Shown: positions 32,940 to 41,738 of the stretch, piece by piece
How positions within the stretch are numbered: the first letter of the stretch is position 1
Layout of the letters: every line of letters starts with the position of its first letter
Assembly: GCF_900107395.1 (NCBI RefSeq)
Contig: NZ_FNPW01000005.1
Span: 337,007-401,006, forward strand
DNA: 64,000 nt
Reading direction: 5' to 3'
DNA from: Pseudomonas sp. NFIX28
GTDB lineage: Bacteria > Pseudomonadota > Gammaproteobacteria > Pseudomonadales > Pseudomonadaceae
Position numbers and translations under genes: made by a program
Notes under the pieces: generated by a model
Database searches by the model: none
What the model was told of the DNA's origin: nothing
The model's input: only the letters and a program-made list of their open reading frames with translations

Positions 32940-34463
32940 TCACTGCACGCCCGGTAAAACCTCTTGCAGCAAGGCCGGGGCCTTGAGCAGCGCCGCCGCG
33001 CTGGCGATATCCGGGGCCAGCCAGCGGTCCTGGTCATAGGCCGGAACCTTCTGGCGCAGCAGCTTCCAGGCCGCATCGGTGCCGGCACCAAAACGCTGTT
33101 GCTTGAGAAATTCGAAGGCCTGGGCCGCCAGCAGGTATTCGATGGCGAGGATCTGCGTGCAGTTTTCCAGCGCGCGGGAAAGCTTCAGCGCGGCATTGGT
33201 GCCCAGGCTCAGGTGGTCTTCCTGCAGGCCGGAGGTGACGTAGTTGTCGAGCACCGCCGGTTGCGCCAGTTGGCGGTTTTCCGCGCACAGCGAGGCGGCC
33301 ACGTACTGGACGATCATCATTCCGGAGTTGACCCCGGGGTTGCTCACCAGGAACGCCGGCAAACCGCTGACATGAGGGTTGATCAGACGGTCCAGGCGGC
33401 GCTCGGCAATCGAGCCGACCTCGGCCATGGCGATCGCCAGCAGGTCCGCCGCCAATGCCACCGACTGGCCGTGGGGGTTGGCCTGGGACATCACCCGGAA
33501 GTTGTCCGGGGTGCCCAGCAGCATCGGGTTGTCGGTGACGGAGTTGAGCTCGGTCTCGACCTGCCGCGTGGCATGCGCCAGCTGATCGCGGGCGGCGCCG
33601 TGAACCTGCGGGATGGAACGGATGCTCAGGGCATCCTGGGTACGGATGCCTTTGCTGGCGGCGATCACTTCGCTGCCCTCGAGCAAGGCACGCAGGTTGC
33701 TCCCCACCTGCTGCATGCCCGGGTGCGGCTTGAGCGCGATGATCTCGGCATCGAACGCGGCGATCTGCCCGCGCTGCGCCTCGAAGCTCATGGCGCCGAT
33801 CACATCGGCCCATTGCAGCAGGCGCGTGGCATCGGCCAGGGCCAGGCAGGCCAGGCCGGTCATGCACGGCGTGCCGTTGACCAGGCACAGGCCGTCCTTG
33901 GCGCCCAGCTGCACCGGCGCCAGGCCTTCTGCCGCCAGCGCCTGCTCGGCCGACACGACCTGCCCGCGATAGCTGACCTGGCCGACGCCGAGCAAGGCAA
34001 TGCTGATATGGGCCATGTGGGTCAGGTAACCCACCGAGCCCTGGGACGGCACTTGCGGGGTGATGCCGCGGTTGAGCAGCGCCAGCAGCGCCTCGACCAC
34101 CCGGCGATGTACGCCGGACTTGCCGTGGCTGTAGTTGACGATGGCTGCGCAGATGATCGCCCGGGTCTGCTCGTCGGCCAGCGGCGCGCCCACGCCACAG
34201 GCATGGCTGAGCAGGGTATTGCGCGACAGCTGGGCCAGCTGTTCGTCCTGCAGCGAAACGTTGCACAGCGCGCCAAGGCCAGTGTTCACGCCATAGGCGC
34301 GCTCACCGCTGGCGACAATCCGCTGGACGATGGCCTGGGCGTTCTCGATGCGGGCCCAGACCTGGGCCGACAGCTCCAGCTGCGCGCCCTGCCGCGCCAC
34401 TGCGACCACATCCTGCCAACGCAATGGGGCGTCGGCGATAACGATTTTTTCAGCCTGCGACAT
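32940..34463 (-). CDS. HAL/PAL-family paralogue lacking the MIO triad (HutH2-like)
   Basis: A 507 aa aromatic amino-acid lyase family protein (ATG at 34463 with GAGG; an upstream GTG would add four residues). It aligns with HutH along its length and keeps AYGVNTGLG (near 57), LVNGTPCMTG (near 195) and LQEDHLSLG. At the cofactor site it reads GSVGYLTHMAH (142-152) where HutH has [14 protein letters not shown]: the Ala-Ser-Gly triad is absent without a frameshift. The catalytic Tyr of QDPYSLR is Leu279 (QDALSIR). It may be a pseudoenzyme, a regulator or partner of HutH, or an enzyme using different chemistry. No frameshift or stop suggests decay. Confidence 0.9.
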   Translation of the reverse strand: MSQAEKIVIADAPLRWQDVVAVARQGAQLELSAQVWARIENAQAIVQRIVASGERAYGVNTGLGALCNVSLQDEQLAQLSRNTLLSHACGVGAPLADEQTRAIICAAIVNYSHGKSGVHRRVVEALLALLNRGITPQVPSQGSVGYLTHMAHISIALLGVGQVSYRGQVVSAEQALAAEGLAPVQLGAKDGLCLVNGTPCMTGLACLALADATRLLQWADVIGAMSFEAQRGQIAAFDAEIIALKPHPGMQQVGSNLRALLEGSEVIAASKGIRTQDALSIRSIPQVHGAARDQLAHATRQVETELNSVTDNPMLLGTPDNFRVMSQANPHGQSVALAADLLAIAMAEVGSIAERRLDRLINPHVSGLPAFLVSNPGVNSGMMIVQYVAASLCAENRQLAQPAVLDNYVTSGLQEDHLSLGTNAALKLSRALENCTQILAIEYLLAAQAFEFLKQQRFGAGTDAAWKLLRQKVPAYDQDRWLAPDIASAAALLKAPALLQEVLPGVQ

Positions 34464-34513
34464 CTTCGACCTCACGGGTACAACCTGAACATTGATGCAG
34501 CTTTATCGCTGCC

Positions 34514-34537
34514 TTCGCGGGCAAGCCTCGCTCCTAC
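34514..34537. repeat. Single REP element, family A
   Basis: One solitary arm TTCGCGGGCAAGCCTCGCTC plus CTAC, without an intact partner, in the 99-base gap between hutV and the HutH2-like gene. Confidence 0.7.
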
Positions 34538-34562
34538 GGGGGAAGAGGCCCGCCCCAAGCCT

Positions 34563-35393
34563 TCAAACCACTGCCGCGCGCCGCTGCACGAAGCGGTCGA
34601 CGTACTCGTCCGCCGGCGAATGCAGGATCTCTTTCGGGGTACCGACCTGGATCAGCCGGCCGTCCTTGAGAATCGCGATGCGGTTGCCGATGCGCACGGC
34701 CTCGTCGAGGTCGTGGGTAATGAAGACGATGGTCTTGTGCAGGGTCTTTTGCAGTTCCAGCAACTGGTCCTGCATCTCGGCGCGGATCAGCGGGTCGAGG
34801 GCGCTGAAGGCCTCGTCCATCAGGATGATGTCGGTATCCGCCGCCAGGGCCCGGGCCAGGCCGACGCGCTGGCGCATGCCGCCGGACAACTGGTGCGGGT
34901 ACTTGTTCTCATAGCCCTTGAGGCCCACGGTGTTGATCCAGTGCAGCGCGCGCTCGGTGCAGACGGCTTTGCTCTCGCCACGTACCTTGAGGCCGTAGGC
35001 GGTGTTTTCCAGCACGGTCTTGTGCGGCAACAGGCCGAAGCTCTGGAACACCATGCTGATCTTGTGCCGGCGAAATTCGCGCAGGGCTTCCATGTCGTAT
35101 TGCAGGATGTCCACGCCGTCCACCAGGATCGCGCCGCTGGTCGGGTCGATCAGGCGGTTGAAGTGGCGCACCAGGGTCGACTTGCCGGAGCCCGACAGGC
35201 CCATGATCACGAAGATCTCGCCGGTGCCGATGCTCAGCGACAGGTCGTTGACCCCGACCACGCAGCCGGTCTCGGCCAGCACCTGGTCCTTGGTCTTGTT
35301 CTGGCGAATCATGTTCAGCGCGTCGGCCGAACGGTTGCCGAAAATCTTGAAGACGTTCTTGACTTCGATCTTGCTCACGATTGCATCGTTCAT
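34563..35393 (-). CDS. hutV: Histidine ABC transporter, ATP-binding protein HutV
   Basis: ATPase of a quaternary-amine-type (ProV-like) importer, 276 aa. Walker A MGLSGSGKST, signature LSGGMRQRVG and Walker B IILMDEAFSALDP are intact. It is shorter than osmotic ProV proteins and lacks the C-terminal CBS pair that senses ionic strength, in keeping with a catabolic importer. Overlaps hutW by four bases. Confidence 0.92.
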   Translation of the reverse strand: MNDAIVSKIEVKNVFKIFGNRSADALNMIRQNKTKDQVLAETGCVVGVNDLSLSIGTGEIFVIMGLSGSGKSTLVRHFNRLIDPTSGAILVDGVDILQYDMEALREFRRHKISMVFQSFGLLPHKTVLENTAYGLKVRGESKAVCTERALHWINTVGLKGYENKYPHQLSGGMRQRVGLARALAADTDIILMDEAFSALDPLIRAEMQDQLLELQKTLHKTIVFITHDLDEAVRIGNRIAILKDGRLIQVGTPKEILHSPADEYVDRFVQRRAAVV

Positions 35394-36241
35394 TTGCTCA
35401 CCTCATGGCGTGGACGACCATAGGCTTGGGTAATACGGTCGATGACCACGGCCAGAATCACGATCGCCAGGCCGGCTTCCAGGCCACGGCCGACGTTGAG
35501 GGTCTGGATGCCCACCAGTACGTCTTCGCCCAGGCCACGGGCACCGATCATCGAGGCGATCACCACCATCGACAGGGCCATCATGGTGGTCTGGTTGATC
35601 CCGGCCATGATGCTCGGCAGGGCCAGCGGCAGTTGCACGCCGAACAGTTGCTGCCAGCGGTTGGCGCCGAAGGCGTTGATCGCCTCCATGACTTCGCCGT
35701 CGACCTGGCGGATGCCCAGGTCGGTCAGGCGGATCAGCGGCGGCGCGGCGTAGATCACGGTGGCGAAGATCGCCGGCACCTTGCCCAGGCCGAACAGCAT
35801 CAGCACCGGGATCAGGTACACGAAGCTCGGCATGGTCTGCATGATGTCCAAGAGCGGCATCAGCACCGAACGCAGGCGGTTACTGCGCGCCGAAAGAATG
35901 CCCAGCGGAATGCCAATCAGCACCGAAATGAAGGTCGCCACCAGCATCAGCGCCAGGGTTTGCATCAGCTTGTCCCAGAGACCGACCGCGCCGACCAGGA
36001 ACAGCAGGCCGACGATCACCGAGGTGGTCACCAGCTTGCGCGTCGAGTGCCAGGCGATGCCGCCGACAATCGCCAGCATCAGCCACCAGGGCGCCATGCG
36101 CAGCAGGCCTTCGAGGTTGACGATGGCCCACAGCAGGGTGTCGGAGATGTGGCGGAACACATCGCCGTAGTTGGTCACCAGCGAATCGACCCAACTGTTG
36201 ACCCAGTCGGCGATGGAAAAAGTGAAGCTTTCAGGAAACAT
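35390..36241 (-). CDS. hutW: Histidine ABC transporter, permease HutW
   Basis: ProW-type permease, 283 aa from the ATG at 36241 (MFPESFTFSIADW); the open frame extends 17 codons upstream without support. Several membrane helices and the EAA-like loop INAFGANRWQQLFGVQLPLALPSI are visible. Second gene of hutX-hutW-hutV; 70 bases separate it from hutX. Confidence 0.92.
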   Translation of the reverse strand: MFPESFTFSIADWVNSWVDSLVTNYGDVFRHISDTLLWAIVNLEGLLRMAPWWLMLAIVGGIAWHSTRKLVTTSVIVGLLFLVGAVGLWDKLMQTLALMLVATFISVLIGIPLGILSARSNRLRSVLMPLLDIMQTMPSFVYLIPVLMLFGLGKVPAIFATVIYAAPPLIRLTDLGIRQVDGEVMEAINAFGANRWQQLFGVQLPLALPSIMAGINQTTMMALSMVVIASMIGARGLGEDVLVGIQTLNVGRGLEAGLAIVILAVVIDRITQAYGRPRHEVSK

Positions 36242-36311
36242 AAGAGACTCTCGATCAAGTGGGTTGCGGCAAGGCTCCCGGCTGCCTTTCAAACAGCCGG
36301 GAAGGCTCTAC

Positions 36312-37280
36312 CTACAAGGCCGCGTCGATTTTCTTGGCTGCGTCATCACTCACCCATGCGTGCCAGACTTCAGGATGTTCCTTGAGGAAAATTTTCGCCA
36401 GCTTCGGTGATTCGATGCGCTCTTTGGTCATGCGCGCCAGGTTCTGATTGAGCAGGTCGATCGGCAGGTTGACCTTTTCCAGCACGGCCACCAGCTCGGG
36501 CGCCTCTTCGTGGAAGGTCTTGGACAGGCCGACCTTGATGGTCACGCTCTTGTCCACGCCGGGCTTCTCTTCCAGCTTCACCAGGTCGACCTGGCCCATC
36601 AGCGGGGTCGGGGTCCAGTAGTAGAACAGGATCGGCTCGCCACGCTTGTAGCTCGACAGCACCGCGGCATCCAGCGCCGGGCCGGTGCCTGGGCGGAAGT
36701 TGGTGTAGCTGCTTTCCAGGCCGTAGCTTTTCAGCATTTCGCTGTTGTCCAGCTCGCAGGTCCAGCCGGCCGGGCAGTTGTAGAAACGGCCTTTGCTCGG
36801 CTCTTCCGGGTCCTTGAACACGGCGGAGTATTTGCCCAGGTCGGCAACATTCTTCAGGTCCGGGGCCTTGGCTTCGAGCTTGCGCTTGGCATCGCCTTCG
36901 ATCACGTAGCGCGGCACATACCAGCCTTCGACGGCGCCCACGACCGGGGCGCCGACGCCGACCACCTTGCCGGCCTTCTCGGCCTTTTTCCAAACCTCGC
37001 TGCGGCCGACCCATTCCTCGGCGAAGACCTGGATGTCATTGCTGCTCAAGGCGTTTTCCATGGTGATGGAGTTGCCTGGCAGGCTGTCGGTCTTGCAGCC
37101 GTAGCCTTTTTCCAGGACCACTTGCATCACGTCGGTCAGCAACATGCCGCTTTCCCAGTTCAGGCCGGCGAATTTCACCGGTTTGCCGGACTCGCACCAG
37201 CCGGCCGCCTGGGTGGCACCGGCGCCGGCCAGCAGGCCCGCGGAAAGCAAAGTGGTCAGCAGGGTCTTATGCATTTTCAT
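36312..37280 (-). CDS. hutX: Histidine ABC transporter, periplasmic binding protein HutX
   Basis: Substrate-binding protein of the glycine-betaine/OpuAC type, 322 aa from the ATG at 37280 with GGAG upstream. Signal peptide MKMHKTLLTTLLSAGLLAGA, cleaved after TQA. Aromatic residues for a cation-pi ligand cage appear in FAEEWVGRSEVW, GWYVPRYV and PILFYYWTPTP. Location in the hut island makes histidine the expected ligand, although the family also binds betaine-like compounds. Confidence 0.9.
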   Translation of the reverse strand: MKMHKTLLTTLLSAGLLAGAGATQAAGWCESGKPVKFAGLNWESGMLLTDVMQVVLEKGYGCKTDSLPGNSITMENALSSNDIQVFAEEWVGRSEVWKKAEKAGKVVGVGAPVVGAVEGWYVPRYVIEGDAKRKLEAKAPDLKNVADLGKYSAVFKDPEEPSKGRFYNCPAGWTCELDNSEMLKSYGLESSYTNFRPGTGPALDAAVLSSYKRGEPILFYYWTPTPLMGQVDLVKLEEKPGVDKSVTIKVGLSKTFHEEAPELVAVLEKVNLPIDLLNQNLARMTKERIESPKLAKIFLKEHPEVWHAWVSDDAAKKIDAAL

Positions 37281-37354
37281 TGTGTGACGCTCCCAATCAT
37301 TGAAATGGATTACGGCAGTTAAGAGGCATCCAGCCCGTCCACGTCCAATCAGGT

Positions 37355-38824
37355 TTAGACCGCAGATGCGCGGCCTGCCCCACTCAGCTTTTGTTCTGTG
37401 ATCGAATCCTGCTCTACCGGCAGGATCAGGCGATCGGGTACAGCGCCATGCCATTTTTTCGCGCAGACGTAATACAACGCCGCGGGAACCACCAGGCCGA
37501 CGATCCAGGAGATATCCACACCTCCCAGGACCTCCACCAGCGGGCCGGTATAGAACTTGGTGGCAATGAACGGCAGCTGCACCAGCACCCCGATCACATA
37601 GACGCTGATACCCAGGATGTTCCAGCGGCCGTAGCGACCGTTCGGATCGGCCAGGGCCGGCACGTCATAGTTCTCGCGGGTGATGCAGTAGTAATCCACC
37701 AGGTTGACCGCGCTCCATGGGGTGAAGAAGGCCAGCAGGAACAGGATGAAAGCCTTGAACGCACCGAGGAACGAGTGCTGGCCGAGCAACGCGATCAGGG
37801 TCGCGGTACCGACGATGGCCAGCACAAAGGCCAGGCGTTGCAGGCGTGTCACTTCCAGGTGACCGCGAAAGCCACTGATGATGGTGGCGATGCACATGAA
37901 GCTCCCGTAGGAGTTAAGCGTCGAGATGGTGACCTTGCCGAAGGCGATGCTGAAGTACAGCAACGCAGCGGTGGCACCGCTGCCGCCCAGGCCGACGATG
38001 TAGGCCACTTCATGGCCGGCGAACTGCCCGTTGGCCATGGCCGCGGCGAATACACCGAGGATCATCGCCACCTGCGCGCCGATCACCGAACCGGCACCGG
38101 CGGCGAGGAAGGTTTTCACCGAGGAGGTCTTGCTTGGCAGGTAGCGCGAATAGTCCGCCACGTAAGGGCCGAAGGCGATCTGCCAGGATGCCGCGAGCGA
38201 CACCGCCAGCAGTAAGCTGCTCCAGCTGAAATGGCGGATTTCCAGGAGGGCGCCGACGTCGGTCTGGCTCATCAGGCGGCTGAACAGGTAAACGAAGGCG
38301 ATCACCCCGATGACGCTGGCAACACGGCCGATGAAATGGATCACCCGGTAGCCGAGCACCGTGACCAGCACGATGACGCTGGCGAAGATCAGGATGCCGA
38401 CACTGTCACTGACGCCGAACAGCTGGCCCAGGGCCTGGCCGGAAAGCACAGTGCCCGTGGCGGTGAAGCCCAGGTACATGAGGCAAACCAGCACGATCGG
38501 AATGGCCGCGCCATAGACGCCGAACTGCACCCGGCTGGAGATCATCTGCGGCAGGCCAAGCTTGGGCCCTTGCGCCGCGTGCAATGCCATCACGCCGCCG
38601 CCCAGCAACTGGCCGATCAGCAGGCCGATCAGCGACCAGAACACATCGCCGCCCAGCACCACGGCCAGGGCGCCCGTGACGATGGCAGTGATCTGCAGGT
38701 TAGCGCCCAACCACAGGGTGAACTGGCTGTAGAGCTTGCCGTGGCGTTCAGCCTCGGGAATGTAGTTGATCGACCGCTTCTCGATTAACGGCTTACTGCT
38801 TGCACGATCATCATTGACAGCCAT
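37355..38824 (-). CDS. NCS1-family permease, probable urocanate transporter
   Basis: A 489 aa permease with about 12 membrane helices, of the cytosine/purine/hydantoin (CodB-like) family. Motifs include LGANLQITAIVTGALAVVLGG, IAFGPYVADYSRYLP and FTPWSAVNLVDYYCITRENYD. It is directly downstream of hutU. In P. fluorescens hut clusters the NCS1 member at this position is the urocanate transporter (HutTu); that role here is by synteny. Confidence 0.85.
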   Translation of the reverse strand: MAVNDDRASSKPLIEKRSINYIPEAERHGKLYSQFTLWLGANLQITAIVTGALAVVLGGDVFWSLIGLLIGQLLGGGVMALHAAQGPKLGLPQMISSRVQFGVYGAAIPIVLVCLMYLGFTATGTVLSGQALGQLFGVSDSVGILIFASVIVLVTVLGYRVIHFIGRVASVIGVIAFVYLFSRLMSQTDVGALLEIRHFSWSSLLLAVSLAASWQIAFGPYVADYSRYLPSKTSSVKTFLAAGAGSVIGAQVAMILGVFAAAMANGQFAGHEVAYIVGLGGSGATAALLYFSIAFGKVTISTLNSYGSFMCIATIISGFRGHLEVTRLQRLAFVLAIVGTATLIALLGQHSFLGAFKAFILFLLAFFTPWSAVNLVDYYCITRENYDVPALADPNGRYGRWNILGISVYVIGVLVQLPFIATKFYTGPLVEVLGGVDISWIVGLVVPAALYYVCAKKWHGAVPDRLILPVEQDSITEQKLSGAGRASAV

Positions 38825-38871
38825 GGTCCAACCTCTGTGGATTGTTCTTGTTCTGGAGACTCGATCGCCGC

Positions 38872-38965
38872 CCCTGAGGAGCGAGCCTGCTCGCGATGGG
38901 ATCGTCCGACGCAGAAATGGCGCTGGACGTATCCGTGTTCGCGAGCGAGCCCGCCCCTGCCGAGG
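38872..38965. repeat. REP-like pair between hutU and the NCS1 permease gene
   Basis: Arms GAGGAGCGAGCCTGCTCGCG and TTCGCGAGCGAGCCCGCCCC are degenerate family A copies flanking an inner CAGAAATGGCGCTGG segment. Confidence 0.55.
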
Positions 38966-38977
38966 TCTTGCCGCCTG

Positions 38978-40660
38978 TTACTTGCCGGTGATCATCGGCA
39001 GGTTCAGGCCCTGCTCCTTGGCGCAGTCGATAGCGATCTGATAACCGGCATCGGCGTGACGCATGACACCGGTGCCCGGGTCGTTATGCAGCACACGGGC
39101 GATACGCTCGGCCGCTTCGTCGGTACCGTCGCAGACGATCACCATCCCGGAATGCTGGGAGAAGCCCATGCCGACGCCGCCGCCGTGGTGCAGGGAAACC
39201 CAGGTCGCGCCGCTGGCGGTGTTCAGCAGGGCGTTGAGCAGCGGCCAGTCGGACACGGCGTCGGAACCGTCCTGCATCGATTCGGTTTCGCGGTTCGGGC
39301 TGGATACCGAGCCGGAGTCCAGGTGGTCGCGACCGATGACGATCGGCGCCGACAGCTCGCCGCTGCGCACCATTTCGTTGAACGCCAGGCCGAGCTTGGC
39401 GCGCAGGCCCAGTCCAACCCAGCAGATACGCGCCGGCAGGCCCTGGAAGCTGATGCGCTCGCGCGCCATGTCCAGCCAGTTGTGCAGGTGAGCGTCGTCC
39501 GGGATCAGTTCCTTGACCTTGGCGTCGGTCTTGTAGATGTCCTGCGGATCACCCGACAGCGCGGCCCAGCGGAACGGACCGATGCCGCGGCAGAACAGCG
39601 GACGGATATAAGCCGGTACGAAACCCGGGAAGTCGAAAGCGTTCTCGACGCCCTCTTCCTGGGCCATCTGCCGGATGTTGTTGCCGTAGTCGAAGGTCGG
39701 GATGCCCTGCTTCTGGAAGTCGAGCATGGCCTTGACGTGCACGGCCATCGATTGCTTGGCCGCCTTGACCACCGCCGCCGGCTCGGTCTTGGCGCGTTCG
39801 CGGTACTGCTCCCAGGTCCAGCCGGCCGGCAGGTAGCCATTGAGCGGGTCGTGGGCGCTGGTCTGGTCGGTGACCATGTCAGGACGCACGCCGCGACGGA
39901 CCATTTCCGGCAGGATTTCCGCCGCGTTGCCGCACAGGGCGATGGAGATCGCCTTGCCTTCGGCGGTGTACTTGGCGATACGCGCCAGGGCGTCGTCCAG
40001 GTCTGTGGCCTGCTCGTCGACATAGCGGGTCTTCAGGCGGAAATCGATGCTGGTCTGCTGGCATTCAATGTTCAGCGAGCAGGCACCGGCCAGGGTCGCG
40101 GCCAGTGGCTGGGCGCCGCCCATGCCGCCGAGGCCGGCGGTCAGGACCCAGCGGCCCTTGAGGTCGTCGTTGTAGTGCTGGCGACCGGCTTCGACGAAGG
40201 TTTCGTAGGTGCCCTGGACGATGCCCTGGCTGCCGATGTAGATCCAGCTGCCGGCGGTCATCTGGCCGTACATGGCCAGGCCCTTGGCATCCAGCTCGTT
40301 GAAGTGCTCCCAGGTAGCCCAGTGCGGTACCAGGTTGGAGTTGGCGATCAGCACGCGCGGTGCGTTGCTGTGGGTCTTGAACACGCCGACCGGCTTGCCG
40401 GATTGCACCAGCAGGGTCTCGTCGTCATTCAGGTTGGTCAGGCTCTCGACGATCTTGTCGTAGCACTCCCAGTTGCGCGCGGCGCGGCCGATACCACCGT
40501 AAACCACCAGTTCTTTCGGGTTCTCGGCGACTTCCGGGTCGAGGTTGTTCATCAGCATGCGCAGCGGCGCTTCTGTCAGCCAGCTCTTGGCGGTCAGCTT
40601 GTTGCCGCGGGCAGCGCGAATTTCGACGTTCCGGTATTTCGTAGGTTTATTCTCAGTCAC
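38978..40660 (-). CDS. hutU: Urocanate hydratase
   Basis: NAD-dependent urocanase converting urocanate to 4-imidazolone-5-propionate. The product is 560 aa, the family length. [15 protein letters not shown] near residue 175 belongs to the NAD-binding domain. The stretch [20 protein letters not shown] and the [14 protein letters not shown] segment are hallmarks of the active site. It lies behind a sigma54 promoter and a HutC-like operator (40795-40828) and heads the large leftward hut transcript. Confidence 0.98.
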   Translation of the reverse strand: MTENKPTKYRNVEIRAARGNKLTAKSWLTEAPLRMLMNNLDPEVAENPKELVVYGGIGRAARNWECYDKIVESLTNLNDDETLLVQSGKPVGVFKTHSNAPRVLIANSNLVPHWATWEHFNELDAKGLAMYGQMTAGSWIYIGSQGIVQGTYETFVEAGRQHYNDDLKGRWVLTAGLGGMGGAQPLAATLAGACSLNIECQQTSIDFRLKTRYVDEQATDLDDALARIAKYTAEGKAISIALCGNAAEILPEMVRRGVRPDMVTDQTSAHDPLNGYLPAGWTWEQYRERAKTEPAAVVKAAKQSMAVHVKAMLDFQKQGIPTFDYGNNIRQMAQEEGVENAFDFPGFVPAYIRPLFCRGIGPFRWAALSGDPQDIYKTDAKVKELIPDDAHLHNWLDMARERISFQGLPARICWVGLGLRAKLGLAFNEMVRSGELSAPIVIGRDHLDSGSVSSPNRETESMQDGSDAVSDWPLLNALLNTASGATWVSLHHGGGVGMGFSQHSGMVIVCDGTDEAAERIARVLHNDPGTGVMRHADAGYQIAIDCAKEQGLNLPMITGK

Positions 40661-40794
40661 GAAAAAACTCCTCAGCGATCAATCCAAACCAACCCAGGCA
40701 GTGGGCGAGCAAGCCTGCGCGCAGGGCGCTGCGCAGCAAGCGAATCAGGGGACGCTGCGAAGAGTCTTCAGTGACTCATACGCATACGTCTTTA

Positions 40795-40808
40795 CTTGTA
40801 CATACAAG
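40795..40808. promoter_or_regulatory. HutC operator upstream of hutU
   Basis: CTTGTACATACAAG is a palindrome with perfect six-base arms. It overlaps the expected transcription start of the sigma54 promoter at 40813-40828, so a bound repressor would block initiation. HutC operators in Pseudomonas are TGTA/TACA palindromes of this kind and are relieved by urocanate. Confidence 0.75.
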
Positions 40809-40812
40809 CATA

Positions 40813-40828
40813 TGCAATCGATCGGCCA
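40813..40828 (-). promoter_or_regulatory. Sigma54 (-24/-12) promoter of hutU
   Basis: Read on the minus strand it is TGGCCGATCGATTGCA: TGGC and TTGCA with the correct seven-base spacing. It predicts a start near 40801 and a 140-base leader to hutU. RpoN dependence fits the known control of hut by CbrB and NtrC in pseudomonads. The gap 40661-41156 otherwise holds only the operator, a possible NtrC box and a family B repeat. Confidence 0.8.
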
Positions 40829-40961
40829 ACTCGCTGAACGTGCCTTCGAGAAAAACCCTGGAAAGGCTGGAGAAGCCCTGGGACCAAGGGTTTCAGCGGC
40901 GATTATTTTTTTGCGAAGGATCTGGCAGGCAGGCTGTTGGCTGTTACTTCGCCAGGGCGTT

Positions 40962-40976
40962 GCGCCATGCTGGGGC
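40962..40976. promoter_or_regulatory. Possible NtrC box upstream of hutU
   Basis: GCGCCATGCTGGGGC matches the GCAC-N6-GGTGC form of an NtrC site at seven of nine fixed positions, about 170 bases upstream of the hutU start. Placement is right for an enhancer, but the match is imperfect. Confidence 0.35.
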
Positions 40977-41039
40977 GTTCGGTAACAAATGAGTGCGCGA
41001 GGGGAAACAACATCAGGAAGGGAGAGAAGCAAGCCTTGT

Positions 41040-41153
41040 GTAGCCGCTGCCGAAGGCTGCGATCGGCTCCGAAGGAGACACGCTCTTGCAGGCCCCGGAG
41101 GCTCTTCGAGTCGAGCGCGACCCCGGCCTATCGCAGCCTGCGGCAACGGTTAC
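41040..41153. repeat. REP-like element family B between hutD and hutU
   Basis: GTAGCCGCTGCCGAAGGCTG with a slightly diverged right arm GCAGCCTGCGGCAACGGTTAC; an interior CGGAGG/CTCCG pairing is visible. It ends four bases from the hutD stop, so it probably terminates or stabilises the hutC-hutD message. Confidence 0.8.
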
Positions 41154-41156
41154 AGG

Positions 41157-41729
41157 TCAGATGGCAGTCAGTTCGATCACGCAGCACGCGCCGCTGACGG
41201 TGACTTCCCGCAAGCCTGGGTTTTCCAGCAGTTGCAGGCAGTCATGGCGTTCAAGCAAGGCGACGACGCCACCGCCCAGGTCAGCGCGCATTTGCTCGGC
41301 CACGCTGAATATCAGCACCGTGCCGGCCTGGGTGAAGAAGCGCTGCACGCCCTGCAGCCACTGCAAGCGAGCGCTGTAGCGGTCCGGCGCGTAGATCAGG
41401 TTGAAGTCGCGGATCGGCCCGTCGATCAGGCTGCAAGTCACCTGGCTCGCGCCGCTGAAGGCAAAGGGGTCCAGCGGTAACAGCGCCCGGGTGTCCTGGC
41501 CATCCACGTTCAAGACCATGCCCGCGCCTTGCAGCACGGTGATGACCCGCTGGTAACCGGCAAAGCTGGAGAAGCCGCCGGACTCGCCGATGTCGGCAAT
41601 CGACAGCCGCCAGCCGAAACCTTCCAGGCCGACCCCGGCGTCGCGGGTGATTTCTTCGGTGCTGCCGCCGCCGTTCTTCCACGGCATGCGCGGATAGCTG
41701 GCCGCGCGCAAAACGTTCAACTGTGTCAT
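41157..41729 (-). CDS. hutD: HutD family protein
   Basis: A 190 aa cupin-like protein found in Pseudomonas hut clusters. The conserved beginning RMPWKNGGGSTEEI and the GFGWRLSIADIGESGGFSSF stretch are clear. It is not an enzyme of the pathway; it has been proposed to set an upper bound on hut activity, possibly by binding formylglutamate, though the mechanism is unresolved. Nine bases downstream of hutC and cotranscribed with it. Confidence 0.92.
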   Translation of the reverse strand: MTQLNVLRAASYPRMPWKNGGGSTEEITRDAGVGLEGFGWRLSIADIGESGGFSSFAGYQRVITVLQGAGMVLNVDGQDTRALLPLDPFAFSGASQVTCSLIDGPIRDFNLIYAPDRYSARLQWLQGVQRFFTQAGTVLIFSVAEQMRADLGGGVVALLERHDCLQLLENPGLREVTVSGACCVIELTAI

Positions 41730-41738
41730 CTATGCCCC

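Noticed and set aside
40700..41040. Small ORFs on both strands between hutD and hutU
   Set aside because: They overlap the promoter, operator and REP, lack ribosome-binding sites and show no protein-like composition.
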